NCBI RefSeq assembly: GCF_014650175.1
Contig: NZ_BMUL01000012.1
Span: 62,001 to 126,000 of the forward strand
DNA length: 64,000 bases
Direction of reading: 5' to 3'
Source: Streptomyces termitum
GTDB lineage: Bacteria; Actinomycetota; Actinomycetes; Streptomycetales; Streptomycetaceae
Of this stretch, positions 51,628-60,306 are shown in pieces (positions within the stretch are counted from its first letter, which is position 1; each line of letters starts with the position of its first letter). Both the position numbers and the translations under genes were made by a program. The notes under the pieces are model-generated. The model searched no databases and had not been told where the DNA came from. It was given only the letters and a program-made list of their open reading frames with translations.

Positions 51628-52830
51628 TCAGTCCCGTAGCGCCATCGTCATGGCCTCCACCGCGAGCAGCGGTGCCACGTTCCGGTCGAGGGCGCGGCGG
51701 CAGGCGAGGACGGCCTCCACTCTGCGCAGGGTCCGCTCCGGGGTGGTGCCGCGGGCGATCCGCTCCACCGTGTCCCGCACGTCCTCGTTGGCCAGGGGGG
51801 TGCGGGCGCCGAGCTGGAGCGTGAGCACGTCGCGGTAGAAGCCGGTGAGGTCGGTGAGGGCGAGGTCCAGGCTGTCGAGCTGGGTGCGCCGGCCGCGCCG
51901 CTTCTGCTTCTCCTCCAGCTCCTTCATCATTCCGGCGGTGCCGCGCGGCATCCGGCCGCCCTGCACGGCGCCGAGGGCGGCCTTCAGCTCCTCGGTCTCC
52001 TTGGCGTCGACCTCCTCGGCGACCTGTTTGGCGTCCTCGGCGGCGGCGTCGACGAGTTCCTGGGCGGCCTTGAAGCAGCCGCCGATGTCGGCGACCCGTA
52101 CCGGCAGCTTGAGGACGACGGCGCGGCGGGCGCGGGCCCGCTCGTCGGTGGCGAGCCGCCGGGCCCGGTCGACGTGCCCCTGGGTGGCGCGGGCGGCGGC
52201 GTGGGCGGTCTCCGGGTCGATGCCGTCGCGCCGGATCAGCAGGTCGGCGACGGCCTCCACGGGCGGGGTCCGCAGGTTGAGGTGGCGGCAGCGGGAGCGG
52301 ATCGTCGGCAGCACGTCCTCGACGGAGGGGGCGCAGAGCAGCCAGACGGTGCGCGGCGCGGGCTCCTCCACGGCCTTCAGGACCGCGTTGGCCGACTTCT
52401 CGTTCAGCCGCTCGGCGTCGGCGACGAGGATGACCTGCCAGCGGCCGTTGGCCGGGGAGGTGAAGGACTTGCGGACCGTCTCGCGCATGTCGTCGGCGAG
52501 GATCTGGGTGCCGACGGCGGCGATCGTCGTCACGTCGGCGTGGGTGCCGACCAGGGCGGTGTGGCAGCCGGTGCAGAACCCGCAGCCGGGGGCGCCGCCG
52601 AGGGCCCGGTCGGGGCTCACGCACTGGAGGGCCGCGGCGAAGGCCCGCGCGGCGTCGACCCGGCCGGCGCCGGGCGGGCCGGTGAACAGCCAGGCGTGGG
52701 TCATCTTCGACGCCTCGGGGGCGGGCCCGCCCCCGGCCTGGGCGGTGACGAGGGCGTCGGCGTCCCGCGCGGCGGCGGCGAGCTGCTCCTCGACCCTCGC
52801 CTGTCCGACCAGGTCGTCCCATACGGCCAT
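51628..52830 (-). CDS. holB: DNA polymerase III subunit delta'
   Basis: 400-residue clamp-loader subunit delta' that with gamma/tau and delta loads the beta clamp. Walker A region is degenerate (TGPPGAGRVDAA), as expected for delta', with a four-Cys zinc module (CVSPDRALGGAPGCGFCTGC) and the SRC motif (TIRSRCRH). The ATG at 52830 lies 7 nt behind AGGAGGGG. Conserved Streptomyces order TAP, holB, tmk, topA is present. An extra coiled-coil insert (DAKETEELKAALGAVQGG) precedes the C-terminal domain. Confidence 0.93.
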   Translation of the reverse strand: MAVWDDLVGQARVEEQLAAAARDADALVTAQAGGGPAPEASKMTHAWLFTGPPGAGRVDAARAFAAALQCVSPDRALGGAPGCGFCTGCHTALVGTHADVTTIAAVGTQILADDMRETVRKSFTSPANGRWQVILVADAERLNEKSANAVLKAVEEPAPRTVWLLCAPSVEDVLPTIRSRCRHLNLRTPPVEAVADLLIRRDGIDPETAHAAARATQGHVDRARRLATDERARARRAVVLKLPVRVADIGGCFKAAQELVDAAAEDAKQVAEEVDAKETEELKAALGAVQGGRMPRGTAGMMKELEEKQKRRGRRTQLDSLDLALTDLTGFYRDVLTLQLGARTPLANEDVRDTVERIARGTTPERTLRRVEAVLACRRALDRNVAPLLAVEAMTMALRD

Positions 52831-52990
52831 GTCTGCCCCTCCTGAAGGTACGCCCTCCATTGTGGGGCAGCCCCCTGACAATCCCGCTCCGGTCCCGCTC
52901 CGAGCCGGGCGGGGGTCCGGTCCGGTCCCGCTCCGGTCCGGGTGGGGTCCGGAAGCCCGCCCGGCCCCTCAGTACCGGGCGGGCTCCGGG

Positions 52991-55900
52991 TCAGCGGCGC
53001 CGGCGGCCGTCCTCCGGGGCGCCGTCCTCGTCCTCGTACGCGCCGAACAGTTCGTCCGCCAGGGTCGGCAGGTCGTCCAGCGGGGTGTCCTCGGCCCAGT
53101 CGGAGCGGGGGCGCGGGCGGCCCTCCTCGTCGAGCCGGGGCAGCTCGCGGGTGACGTCGCCGGAGCGGCCGCCCTCGGCGTCGGCGTCCCGCTCGTCGCG
53201 GAAGAAGTCGCGCGGCACCCGGTCGGCCGGGTCGGACCGGCCGCTTCCGCCGTCCTGACGCCCGGACCGGCCGTTCCCCCCGTCCCGCCCACCGCGGTCC
53301 TCGCGGACCTGCGGCAGAACGGCCGTCTCGTCCTCCCCGGCCTTCGGCGGTACGGCCGTCCCGTCCTCGCGGATCTGCGGCAGGACGGCCGTCTCGTCGT
53401 CCAGCCGTACGACCGGGGTCGGCACGGTCACCTCGTTGGGCGACACGGCGGGGGCGGAGCCCGTACCACCGGCGCCGTCGTCCTTGCCCAGCCGCACGAT
53501 CGGCGTCTGGACGGTGACCTCGTTGGCGGACTCCTCCAGCGCCTTCCGCTCGGCGGCGGCCTTCGCCTCGGCGGCCCGCCGCTCCTCCGCGGCCCTCGCC
53601 TCGGCGGCGGCGCGGGCGGCCTTCTCGGCGGCGGCCCGCTTCTCGGCCTCGGCCCGCTCGGCGGCGGCCTTCTCCGCGGCGGCCTTCGCGGCGGCCTCGG
53701 CCGCGAGCTTCTCCGCCGCCGCCTTCGCAGCGGCCTCCTCGGCCGCCTTGGCGGCGGCCGCCGCGGCGGCGACCCGGCGGGCCTCCTCCGCGCGGAGCAG
53801 GGCCTCCTCGGCCTTGCGCTGCTTCTCCTGGCGGAGCGCCTCGGCCTCGGCGCGCAGCCGGGCCTCCTCCTCGGCCTGCTTGCGGAGTCGTTCCTGCTCC
53901 TCCTGGCGGGCCTTCTCCTCGGCGGCGCGGCGGCGGGCCTCCTCCTCGGCGGCGATCCGGGCCTCCTCGGCCTTGCGCCGGGCCTCCTCGGCCTGCCGTT
54001 CGGCCTCCAGGCGGCGCGCCTCTTCCTCCTCGCGCCGCTTGCGCTCCTCCTCCTCGGCGCGCAGCTTGGCGAGCTGGGCCTGGCGCTCGCGCTCCAGGCG
54101 CTCCTCCTCGGCCTTGCGGGCGGCCTCCTCCTCGGCCTTGCGCCGCGCCTCCTCCTCGATCTTCCGGCGGGCCTCCTCCGCGGCCTTCACCTCGGCCTCG
54201 GAGAGGGGCAGCATCCGGTCGAGCCGGTGCCGGACGACGGTGGTGACGGCCTCGGGCTCCTGGCCCGCGTCGACGACGAGGTAGCGGGAGGCGTCGGCGG
54301 CGGCGAGGGCGAGGAATCCGGCCCGCACGCGCGCGTGGAACTCGGGCGGCTCCGACTCCAGCCGGTCCGGCGCCTCGGTGAACCGCTCGCGGGCGGTCTC
54401 CGGCGAGACGTCGAGGAGCACGGTCAGGTGCGGTACGAGGCCGCCGGTGGCCCAGCGGGAGATGCGGGCGATCTCGGTCGCGGACAGGTCGCGGCCGGCG
54501 CCCTGGTAGGCGACGGACGAGTCGATGTACCGGTCGGAGATGACGATGGCGCCCCGCTCCAGGGCGGGCCGGACCAGGGAGTCGACGTGCTCGGCGCGGT
54601 CGGCGGCGTACAGCAGCGCCTCGGCGCGGTTCGACAGTCCGGCGGAGGACACGTCGAGCAGGATCGAGCGGAGCCGCTTGCCGACGGGGGTGGCGCCGGG
54701 CTCGCGGGTGACGACGACCTCGTGGCCCTTGGCGCGGATCCAGTCGGCGAGGGCCTGCACCTGGGTGGACTTTCCGGCGCCGTCGCCGCCCTCCAGGGCG
54801 ATGAAGAAGCCGGTCGCGGCGGGGGCCTGGGCCGGGTCGCCGCCGCGCAGCGCGTCGCGCAGGTCGCGGCGGAGCGGGACGCCCGCCCGGTCGTCGGTCT
54901 TCGCGAGGACGAGCGCGGCGACGGGCAGCAGCAGCGCCCCGACGAGGACGAGGGTGAAGGCGGCGCCGCCGTGGTCGAAGACGAACGTCCCGGAGGCGGA
55001 GGCGAGGCGGTGCGGGCCGATCGCGGCGGCGAGCAGCGGCGCGGCGAGCGCGCCGAGGGCGATGCCCACGCGCGCGGTGGCCTGGAGGTGGGCGGTGACG
55101 CGCTCCCGGTGCGGCTCCTCGGTCTCCTGGTCGACCAGGACGTGCCCGGTGTGGGCGGCGACGCCCGCCGCGTATCCGGCGAGGACGGCGAGGAGGAGCA
55201 CGGTCGCGGTGTCGGGCACGAGGCCGACGGCGATCAGGGCGACGCCGGTGACGGCGGTCGCCAGGGCGAGCATCCGGCGCCGGGACAGCACGGGGAGCAC
55301 GGAGCGGGCGGTGCGGATGCCGACGGCGGTGGCACCGCTGAGCGCGAGGACGAGCAGGGCGTACGTGACGGGCCCGCCGCCGAGGTCCCCGGCGTGGAGC
55401 GCGGCGAGCGAGGCCGCGGCGGCGATGGCACCGGCGACGGTGGCGCAGGCCAGGACGAGCAGCGGTACGGCTCCGGTGCGGCCCTTCTCGGCGGCCGGGC
55501 GGCGCAGCCCCTCCAGCGGCGAGCGCGGGCGCGGGGTCTGCCCGCCGGGCAGGGTCATCGCGGCGAGGACGCTGACGGAGGCGGCGAAGAGACCGGCCGC
55601 GACGTACGCGCCGAGGGCGGCCTGGTGGAGCGAGAACCAGTCGATGCCGGAGCCGAGCAGGTTGCCGACCAGGGTGGCGGCGAGCAGGACGGCGGCGGCG
55701 GCCGGGACGGCGAGGAAGGCGGTGCGCTGGTTGAGCGTGCGCAGGGCGCCGAGGTGGTCGGGAAGCGGCCGGACGGCGTCGCCCTCGACGGGCGCGGCGG
55801 GCAGCAGCGCGGGCGCGGCGCCGTCGCGGCAGACCGTCCAGAGGCGCTCGGCGGAGCCGGTGAGGAAGACGGTGCCGAGCAGGAACCACAGGGCGTCGCC

Positions 55901-56326
55901 GGGGGTCCAGTCGACCCACAGGGGCGCGATGACCAGCAGCGCGATCCGCAGCCCGTCGGAGCCGATCATGGTCCAGCGCCGGTCGAGGGCGCCGCCGGGC
56001 GCGGTCAGGGCGGTGAGCGGGCCGAGCAGGACGGCGCCGAAGAGGACGGTGGCGAGCAGCCGGGCGCCGACGACGGCGGCCACGGCGAAGGCGAGCCCGC
56101 GCGGTCCGCCGCCGAACGCGTCCTGGGCCGCCGCGGCCTGGAGGCCGAGGAGGACGAGGACGAGGAGGGCGAGGGCGTCTCCGACGCCGCCGAGGAGCTG
56201 GGCGCTCCAGAGGCGGCGCAGCGGGAGGTGGCGGACGAGGGCCCGCACGGCGCGCTCCCTGGAATCCGCGACGAGGGCGGCGTCGGAATCGCCGAGGCGG
56301 TCTGGCTGCTGCTCTGCTCGCGTCAT
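52991..56326 (-). CDS. tmk: dTMP kinase fused to an N-terminal transporter-like membrane domain and C-terminal Ala/Glu/Lys-rich tail
   Basis: 1,111 residues in three parts. Residues 1 to about 500 are an MFS-like membrane domain with about 12 helices and no transport signature. Residues about 515-730 are thymidylate kinase: P-loop FIALEGGDGAGKST, DRYIDSS (the DRY motif) and a lid region; it phosphorylates dTMP to dTDP. The remaining about 380 residues are a long coiled coil of A, E, R and K with an acidic tail. The membrane fusion is shared by other Streptomyces Tmk proteins, so it is not an assembly error. It may anchor nucleotide synthesis to the membrane, but this is inferred. Confidence 0.92.
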   Translation of the reverse strand: MTRAEQQPDRLGDSDAALVADSRERAVRALVRHLPLRRLWSAQLLGGVGDALALLVLVLLGLQAAAAQDAFGGGPRGLAFAVAAVVGARLLATVLFGAVLLGPLTALTAPGGALDRRWTMIGSDGLRIALLVIAPLWVDWTPGDALWFLLGTVFLTGSAERLWTVCRDGAAPALLPAAPVEGDAVRPLPDHLGALRTLNQRTAFLAVPAAAAVLLAATLVGNLLGSGIDWFSLHQAALGAYVAAGLFAASVSVLAAMTLPGGQTPRPRSPLEGLRRPAAEKGRTGAVPLLVLACATVAGAIAAAASLAALHAGDLGGGPVTYALLVLALSGATAVGIRTARSVLPVLSRRRMLALATAVTGVALIAVGLVPDTATVLLLAVLAGYAAGVAAHTGHVLVDQETEEPHRERVTAHLQATARVGIALGALAAPLLAAAIGPHRLASASGTFVFDHGGAAFTLVLVGALLLPVAALVLAKTDDRAGVPLRRDLRDALRGGDPAQAPAATGFFIALEGGDGAGKSTQVQALADWIRAKGHEVVVTREPGATPVGKRLRSILLDVSSAGLSNRAEALLYAADRAEHVDSLVRPALERGAIVISDRYIDSSVAYQGAGRDLSATEIARISRWATGGLVPHLTVLLDVSPETARERFTEAPDRLESEPPEFHARVRAGFLALAAADASRYLVVDAGQEPEAVTTVVRHRLDRMLPLSEAEVKAAEEARRKIEEEARRKAEEEAARKAEEERLERERQAQLAKLRAEEEERKRREEEEARRLEAERQAEEARRKAEEARIAAEEEARRRAAEEKARQEEQERLRKQAEEEARLRAEAEALRQEKQRKAEEALLRAEEARRVAAAAAAAKAAEEAAAKAAAEKLAAEAAAKAAAEKAAAERAEAEKRAAAEKAARAAAEARAAEERRAAEAKAAAERKALEESANEVTVQTPIVRLGKDDGAGGTGSAPAVSPNEVTVPTPVVRLDDETAVLPQIREDGTAVPPKAGEDETAVLPQVREDRGGRDGGNGRSGRQDGGSGRSDPADRVPRDFFRDERDADAEGGRSGDVTRELPRLDEEGRPRPRSDWAEDTPLDDLPTLADELFGAYEDEDGAPEDGRRRR

Positions 56327-56438
56327 CCGTCCACCCTATCCGGACGGGCTTGCTCCCCGGGGCGTCCGTCCGAACAAACGTAGGAGGCCGGAAGGGGGCC
56401 GGGAGGGCCCGCTTCCGCCCCCTCGGGGAGGTGCGAGG

Positions 56439-56494
56439 ACGGGTATGGAAAGTGCCGCTCTCCATGGGTGGAGAGCGGCACTTTCCATACCCGT
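56439..56494. terminator. long perfect inverted repeat between tmk and topA
   Basis: Arms 56439-56463 and 56470-56494 pair over 25 bases with no mismatch around a 6-nt loop. It follows the topA stop (56533) on the minus strand and precedes tmk, so it probably uncouples the two. Confidence 0.7.
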
Positions 56495-56532
56495 GCCCCC
56501 GCGGACGACCCGGCGGAGGACCGGCCCCGCCG

Positions 56533-59367
56533 TCAGTCCTGCGGTGCCGAGGACGCGGTCGTCTTCTTCGCCGCCGTGGTCTTCTTCGCGGTGGTCGTCT
56601 TCTTGGCCGCCGTCTTCTTGGCGGCGGTGGTCTTCGCGGCCGTGGTCTTCTTCGCGGCCGTCTTCTTGGCCGCGGTCTTCTTCGCCGGGGCCTTCTTGGC
56701 GGTCTTCTTGGCCGGGGCCTTGGCGCGCTTCTCGGCGAGCAGCTCGTAGCCGCGCTCCGGGGTGATGGTCTCGACGCTGTCGCCGGTCCGCAGGGTCGCG
56801 TTGGTCTCGCCGTCGGTCACGTACGGGCCGAAGCGGCCGTCCTTGACGACCACGGGCTTCTCGCTGACCGGGTCGGTACCCAGCTCCTTCAGCGGCGGCT
56901 TGGCGGCGGCCCGGCCGCGCTGCTTGGGCTGCGCGTAGATGGCGAGCGCCTCGTCCAGCGTGATGCTGAAGAGCTGGTCCTCGCTGGTCAGCGACCGCGA
57001 GTCGGTGCCCTTCTTGAGGTACGGGCCGTACCGGCCGTTCTGCGCGGTGATCTCGACGCCCTCCGCGTCGGTGCCGACGACGCGCGGCAGTGACATGAGC
57101 TGGAGGGCCTCCTCCAGGGTGACGGTGTCCAGGGACATCGTCTTGAAGAGGGAGGCGGTGCGCGGCTTGACCGCGTTCTTGCCGGTCTTCGGGACGTCGT
57201 CGGGCAGGATCTCGGTGACGTACGGGCCGTACCGGCCGGCCTTGGCGACGATCTGGTGGCCGCTGACCGGGTCGGCGCCCAGCTCGAAGTCGCCGCTCGG
57301 CTTGGCGAGCAGTTCCTCGGCGTAGGCGACGGTGAGCTCGTCGGGCGCGAGGTCCTCGGGGACGTCGGCCTTCTGGTAGCCCTCCTGGTCCCGCTCGCCG
57401 CGCTCGACGTAGGCGCCGTAGCGGCCGACGCGCAGCACGATGCCGTCGCCGACGGGGAAGGAGGAGATCTCGCGGGCGTCGATGGCGCCGAGGTCGGTGA
57501 CGAGCTCCTTGAGGCCGCCGAGGTGGTCGCCGTCGCCGTTCCCGGCGTCGGCAGCGCCGCCGGCCGCTTCGCCCTCGCCGAAGTAGAAGCGCTTCAGCCA
57601 CGGCACGGACTGGGCCTCGCCGCGCGCGATGCGGTCGAGGTCGTCCTCCATGCGGGCGGTGAAGTCGTAGTCGACGAGCCGGCCGAAGTGCTTCTCCAGC
57701 AGGTTGACCACGGCGAAGGAGAGGAAGGACGGCACGAGGGCCGTGCCCTTCTTGAAGACGTAGCCGCGGTCGAGGATGGTGCCGATGATCGACGCGTACG
57801 TCGACGGGCGGCCGATCTCGCGCTCCTCCAGCTCCTTGACCAGGGTGGCCTCGGTGTAGCGGGCGGGCGGCTTGGTGGCGTGCCCGTCGGCGGTGATCTC
57901 CACGGCGGAGAGCGCGTCGCCCTCGGCGACCTGCGGGAGGCGCCGCTCGCGGTCGTCGAGCTCCGCGTTCGGGTCGTCGGCGCCCTCGACGTAGGCCTTC
58001 ATGAAGCCGTGGAAGGTGATCGTCTTGCCGGAGGCGGAGAACTCGGCGTCGCGGCCGTCGGCGGAGGTGCCGGCGATCTTGACGGTGACCGAGTCGCCGG
58101 TGGCGTCCTTCATCTGGGAGGCGACGGTCCGCTTCCAGATCAGCTCGTACAGCTTGAACTGGTCGCCGGTGAGGCCGGTCTCGGCCGGGGTGCGGAAACG
58201 ATCACCCGAAGGCCGGATCGCCTCGTGCGCCTCCTGCGCGTTCTTGACCTTGCCGGCGTAGACGCGCGGCTTCTCCGGCAGGTAGCCGGCGCCGTACAGC
58301 TGCGTCACCTGGGCGCGCGCGGCGGCCACGGCGGTGTCGGAGAGGACGGTGGAGTCCGTACGCATGTAGGTGATGAAGCCGTTCTCGTACAGCTTCTGCG
58401 CCACCTGCATGGTCGCCTTCGCGCCGAAGCCGAGCTTGCGGCTGGCCTCCTGCTGGAGGGTGGTGGTGCGGAAGGGCGCGTACGGGGAGCGGCGGTACGG
58501 CTTCGACTCGACCGAGCGGACGGCGAAGCGGGTGTCGGCGAGGGAGGCGGCGAGCGCGCGGGCCTTCTCCTCGTCGAGGTGGAGCACGCTCTCGCTCTTG
58601 AGCCGGCCGTCGGCGCCGAAGTCGCGGCCCTGCGCGACGCGCTTGCCGTCGACGGCGGCGAGGCGGGCGGTGAGCGAGGAGGGGTCGGTGGGGTCGCCGG
58701 GGCGGCCGGTGGAGAAGGTGCCGGTGAGGTCCCAGTACTCGGCGGAGCGGAAGGCGATGCGCTCGCGCTCGCGCTCGACGACGAGCCGGGTGGCGACGGA
58801 CTGCACGCGACCGGCGGAGAGGCCGCGCATGACCTTCTTCCACAGGACCGGGGAGACCTCGTAGCCGTACAGCCGGTCGAGGATGCGGCGGGTCTCCTGG
58901 GCGTCGACCATCCGCTTGTTCAGCTCGCGCGGGTTGCGCACGGCCTGCTGGATGGCGTCCTTGGTGATCTCGTGGAAGACCATCCGGTGGACGGGCACCT
59001 TGGGCTTGAGGACCTCCTGGAGGTGCCAGGCGATGGCCTCGCCCTCGCGGTCCTCATCGGTGGCGAGGAAGAGCTCGTCCGACTCGGCGAGCAGGTCCTT
59101 GAGCTTCTTGACCTGGGCCCGCTTGTCGGCGTTGACGACATAGATGGGCTGGAAGTCGTGCTCGACGTCGACGCCGAGGCGGCGGACCTCTCCGGTGTAC
59201 TTCTCCGGCACCTCGGCGGCACCGCTCGGGAGGTCGCGGATGTGCCCGACGCTCGCCTCGACGACGTAGCCGGGGCCGAGGTAGCCCTTGATCGTCTTCG
59301 CCTTGGCAGGCGACTCGACGATGACGAGTCGGCGGCCGCCGTGTGCGGTCTCGCTGGTCGGGGACAA
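56533..59367 (-). CDS. topA: DNA topoisomerase I (type IA)
   Basis: 944 residues; relaxes negative supercoils and is essential. Toprim domain VIVESPAKAKTIKGYL and DEDREGEAIAW, active-site Tyr in NGFITYMRTDST, and C-terminal YGPYV-type repeats (in place of classical zinc fingers), ending in a long Lys/Ala tail (AAKKTTAAKK and similar), as in other Streptomyces TopA proteins, which uses it for processivity. The start is TTG 59367 (MSPTSETAHGG), preceded by GGAGAGAAG; a longer upstream frame lacks similarity. A weak TTGACA-type sequence at 59547-59552 on this strand could be part of its promoter. Confidence 0.95.
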   Translation of the reverse strand: MSPTSETAHGGRRLVIVESPAKAKTIKGYLGPGYVVEASVGHIRDLPSGAAEVPEKYTGEVRRLGVDVEHDFQPIYVVNADKRAQVKKLKDLLAESDELFLATDEDREGEAIAWHLQEVLKPKVPVHRMVFHEITKDAIQQAVRNPRELNKRMVDAQETRRILDRLYGYEVSPVLWKKVMRGLSAGRVQSVATRLVVERERERIAFRSAEYWDLTGTFSTGRPGDPTDPSSLTARLAAVDGKRVAQGRDFGADGRLKSESVLHLDEEKARALAASLADTRFAVRSVESKPYRRSPYAPFRTTTLQQEASRKLGFGAKATMQVAQKLYENGFITYMRTDSTVLSDTAVAAARAQVTQLYGAGYLPEKPRVYAGKVKNAQEAHEAIRPSGDRFRTPAETGLTGDQFKLYELIWKRTVASQMKDATGDSVTVKIAGTSADGRDAEFSASGKTITFHGFMKAYVEGADDPNAELDDRERRLPQVAEGDALSAVEITADGHATKPPARYTEATLVKELEEREIGRPSTYASIIGTILDRGYVFKKGTALVPSFLSFAVVNLLEKHFGRLVDYDFTARMEDDLDRIARGEAQSVPWLKRFYFGEGEAAGGAADAGNGDGDHLGGLKELVTDLGAIDAREISSFPVGDGIVLRVGRYGAYVERGERDQEGYQKADVPEDLAPDELTVAYAEELLAKPSGDFELGADPVSGHQIVAKAGRYGPYVTEILPDDVPKTGKNAVKPRTASLFKTMSLDTVTLEEALQLMSLPRVVGTDAEGVEITAQNGRYGPYLKKGTDSRSLTSEDQLFSITLDEALAIYAQPKQRGRAAAKPPLKELGTDPVSEKPVVVKDGRFGPYVTDGETNATLRTGDSVETITPERGYELLAEKRAKAPAKKTAKKAPAKKTAAKKTAAKKTTAAKTTAAKKTAAKKTTTAKKTTAAKKTTASSAPQD

Positions 59368-59794
59368 CTTCGCTCTTCTCTCCGGTCGACACTCTCCAGG
59401 CCCGTACGGGCCCGTGCGGGCCAGGGGCCGGCCCGTACGGCGCTGGCGACGCGCGGCAGCGCCGGTACGACGCTGGGCGCCCACGGCAGCACCACGGACG
59501 GTGACGCTCCCGTCGCTGCGGAGTGTGACGGTACAACCCGCCCCCGTGTCAAACGGCGAAAGCCCGCAACGGCCACTCGAACGGTAACCCGACTCCTGCC
59601 CTTCCTGCCGCCCGGACGGCCGGACCGGCGGGGCGGCGAGGTGTGCCGCGCGTCTCAGCCCCGCTCCCGGCACGTGCCCCGCGGCAGCGGGACCGACCCC
59701 CCGGCGCGGCCCCGGTACGCCTCCGGAGGGGCTTCCGGGCGGGCTCACGGACGGACGTCCCGTCACGCTTCCGGGCGGGGCTCCGGCGGTGGTC
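59368..59794. other. gene-free stretch upstream of topA
   Basis: About 430 bp; it probably holds the topA promoter (TTGACA on the minus strand at 59547-59552, no clear -10). The frames present are not convincing. Confidence 0.4.
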
Positions 59795-59992
59795 TCAGAT
59801 CCGGCCGAAGCACCAGACGCCGAGGAGGAGGAAGAGGACGCCGGCGAGGCCCGTGAGGGCGGCGGCGGCCCGGGGCGCGACACCGAGGACGACGGGCTCG
59901 CCGTGCCGGACGCGGACCGTGGTCCACAGCAGCAACGCGCCCCCGAACAGCGCGAACGCCGTTCCCGCGAAGATCGCCGGCCCGCTCTCCAT
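59795..59992 (-). CDS. small two-helix membrane protein
   Basis: 65 residues starting MESGPAIFAGTAFALFGGALLLWTTVRV, with a first membrane helix, a short polar turn (RHGEPVVLGVAPR) and a second helix (GLAGVLFLLLGVWCFGRI). Typical small Streptomyces membrane protein of unknown function; the ATG at 59992 is set by the signal-like first helix. The nucleotide bias supports coding. No ribosome site of good quality. Confidence 0.55.
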   Translation of the reverse strand: MESGPAIFAGTAFALFGGALLLWTTVRVRHGEPVVLGVAPRAAAALTGLAGVLFLLLGVWCFGRI

Positions 59993-60306
59993 GCCCGTAC
60001 CCGCTTCCCGTCCCGGCGCCGTACCCGCCCTCTCGGCCGGGCGGTGGGTGTCTCCCGCAGGGAGGCTGACACCCCGTGGCGTCAGGGACGCGAACTCCGG
60101 GTGAACGGCACGGACCGGACCGCGCGGCTCCACGGAAAAGCCCTCCGGAACCCGCCGTACCGCGCCCCCGTTCCGCCCTCTACGGCCCGGCCCGCACCCC
60201 CGTCACCGCACCCGTCCCCGCCTCGTCCCCCGCCCCTCGCGCCGGCTCGCGCGACGCACCGCCCGACACTCCCCGTCGGCGTCTTCACGCCAGTGCCGTC
60301 CCGCCG

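Noticed and set aside
51845..56383. Very long plus-strand open frame over holB and tmk
   Set aside because: It is antisense to two confidently identified genes and only open because of GC-rich third positions; no family resemblance.
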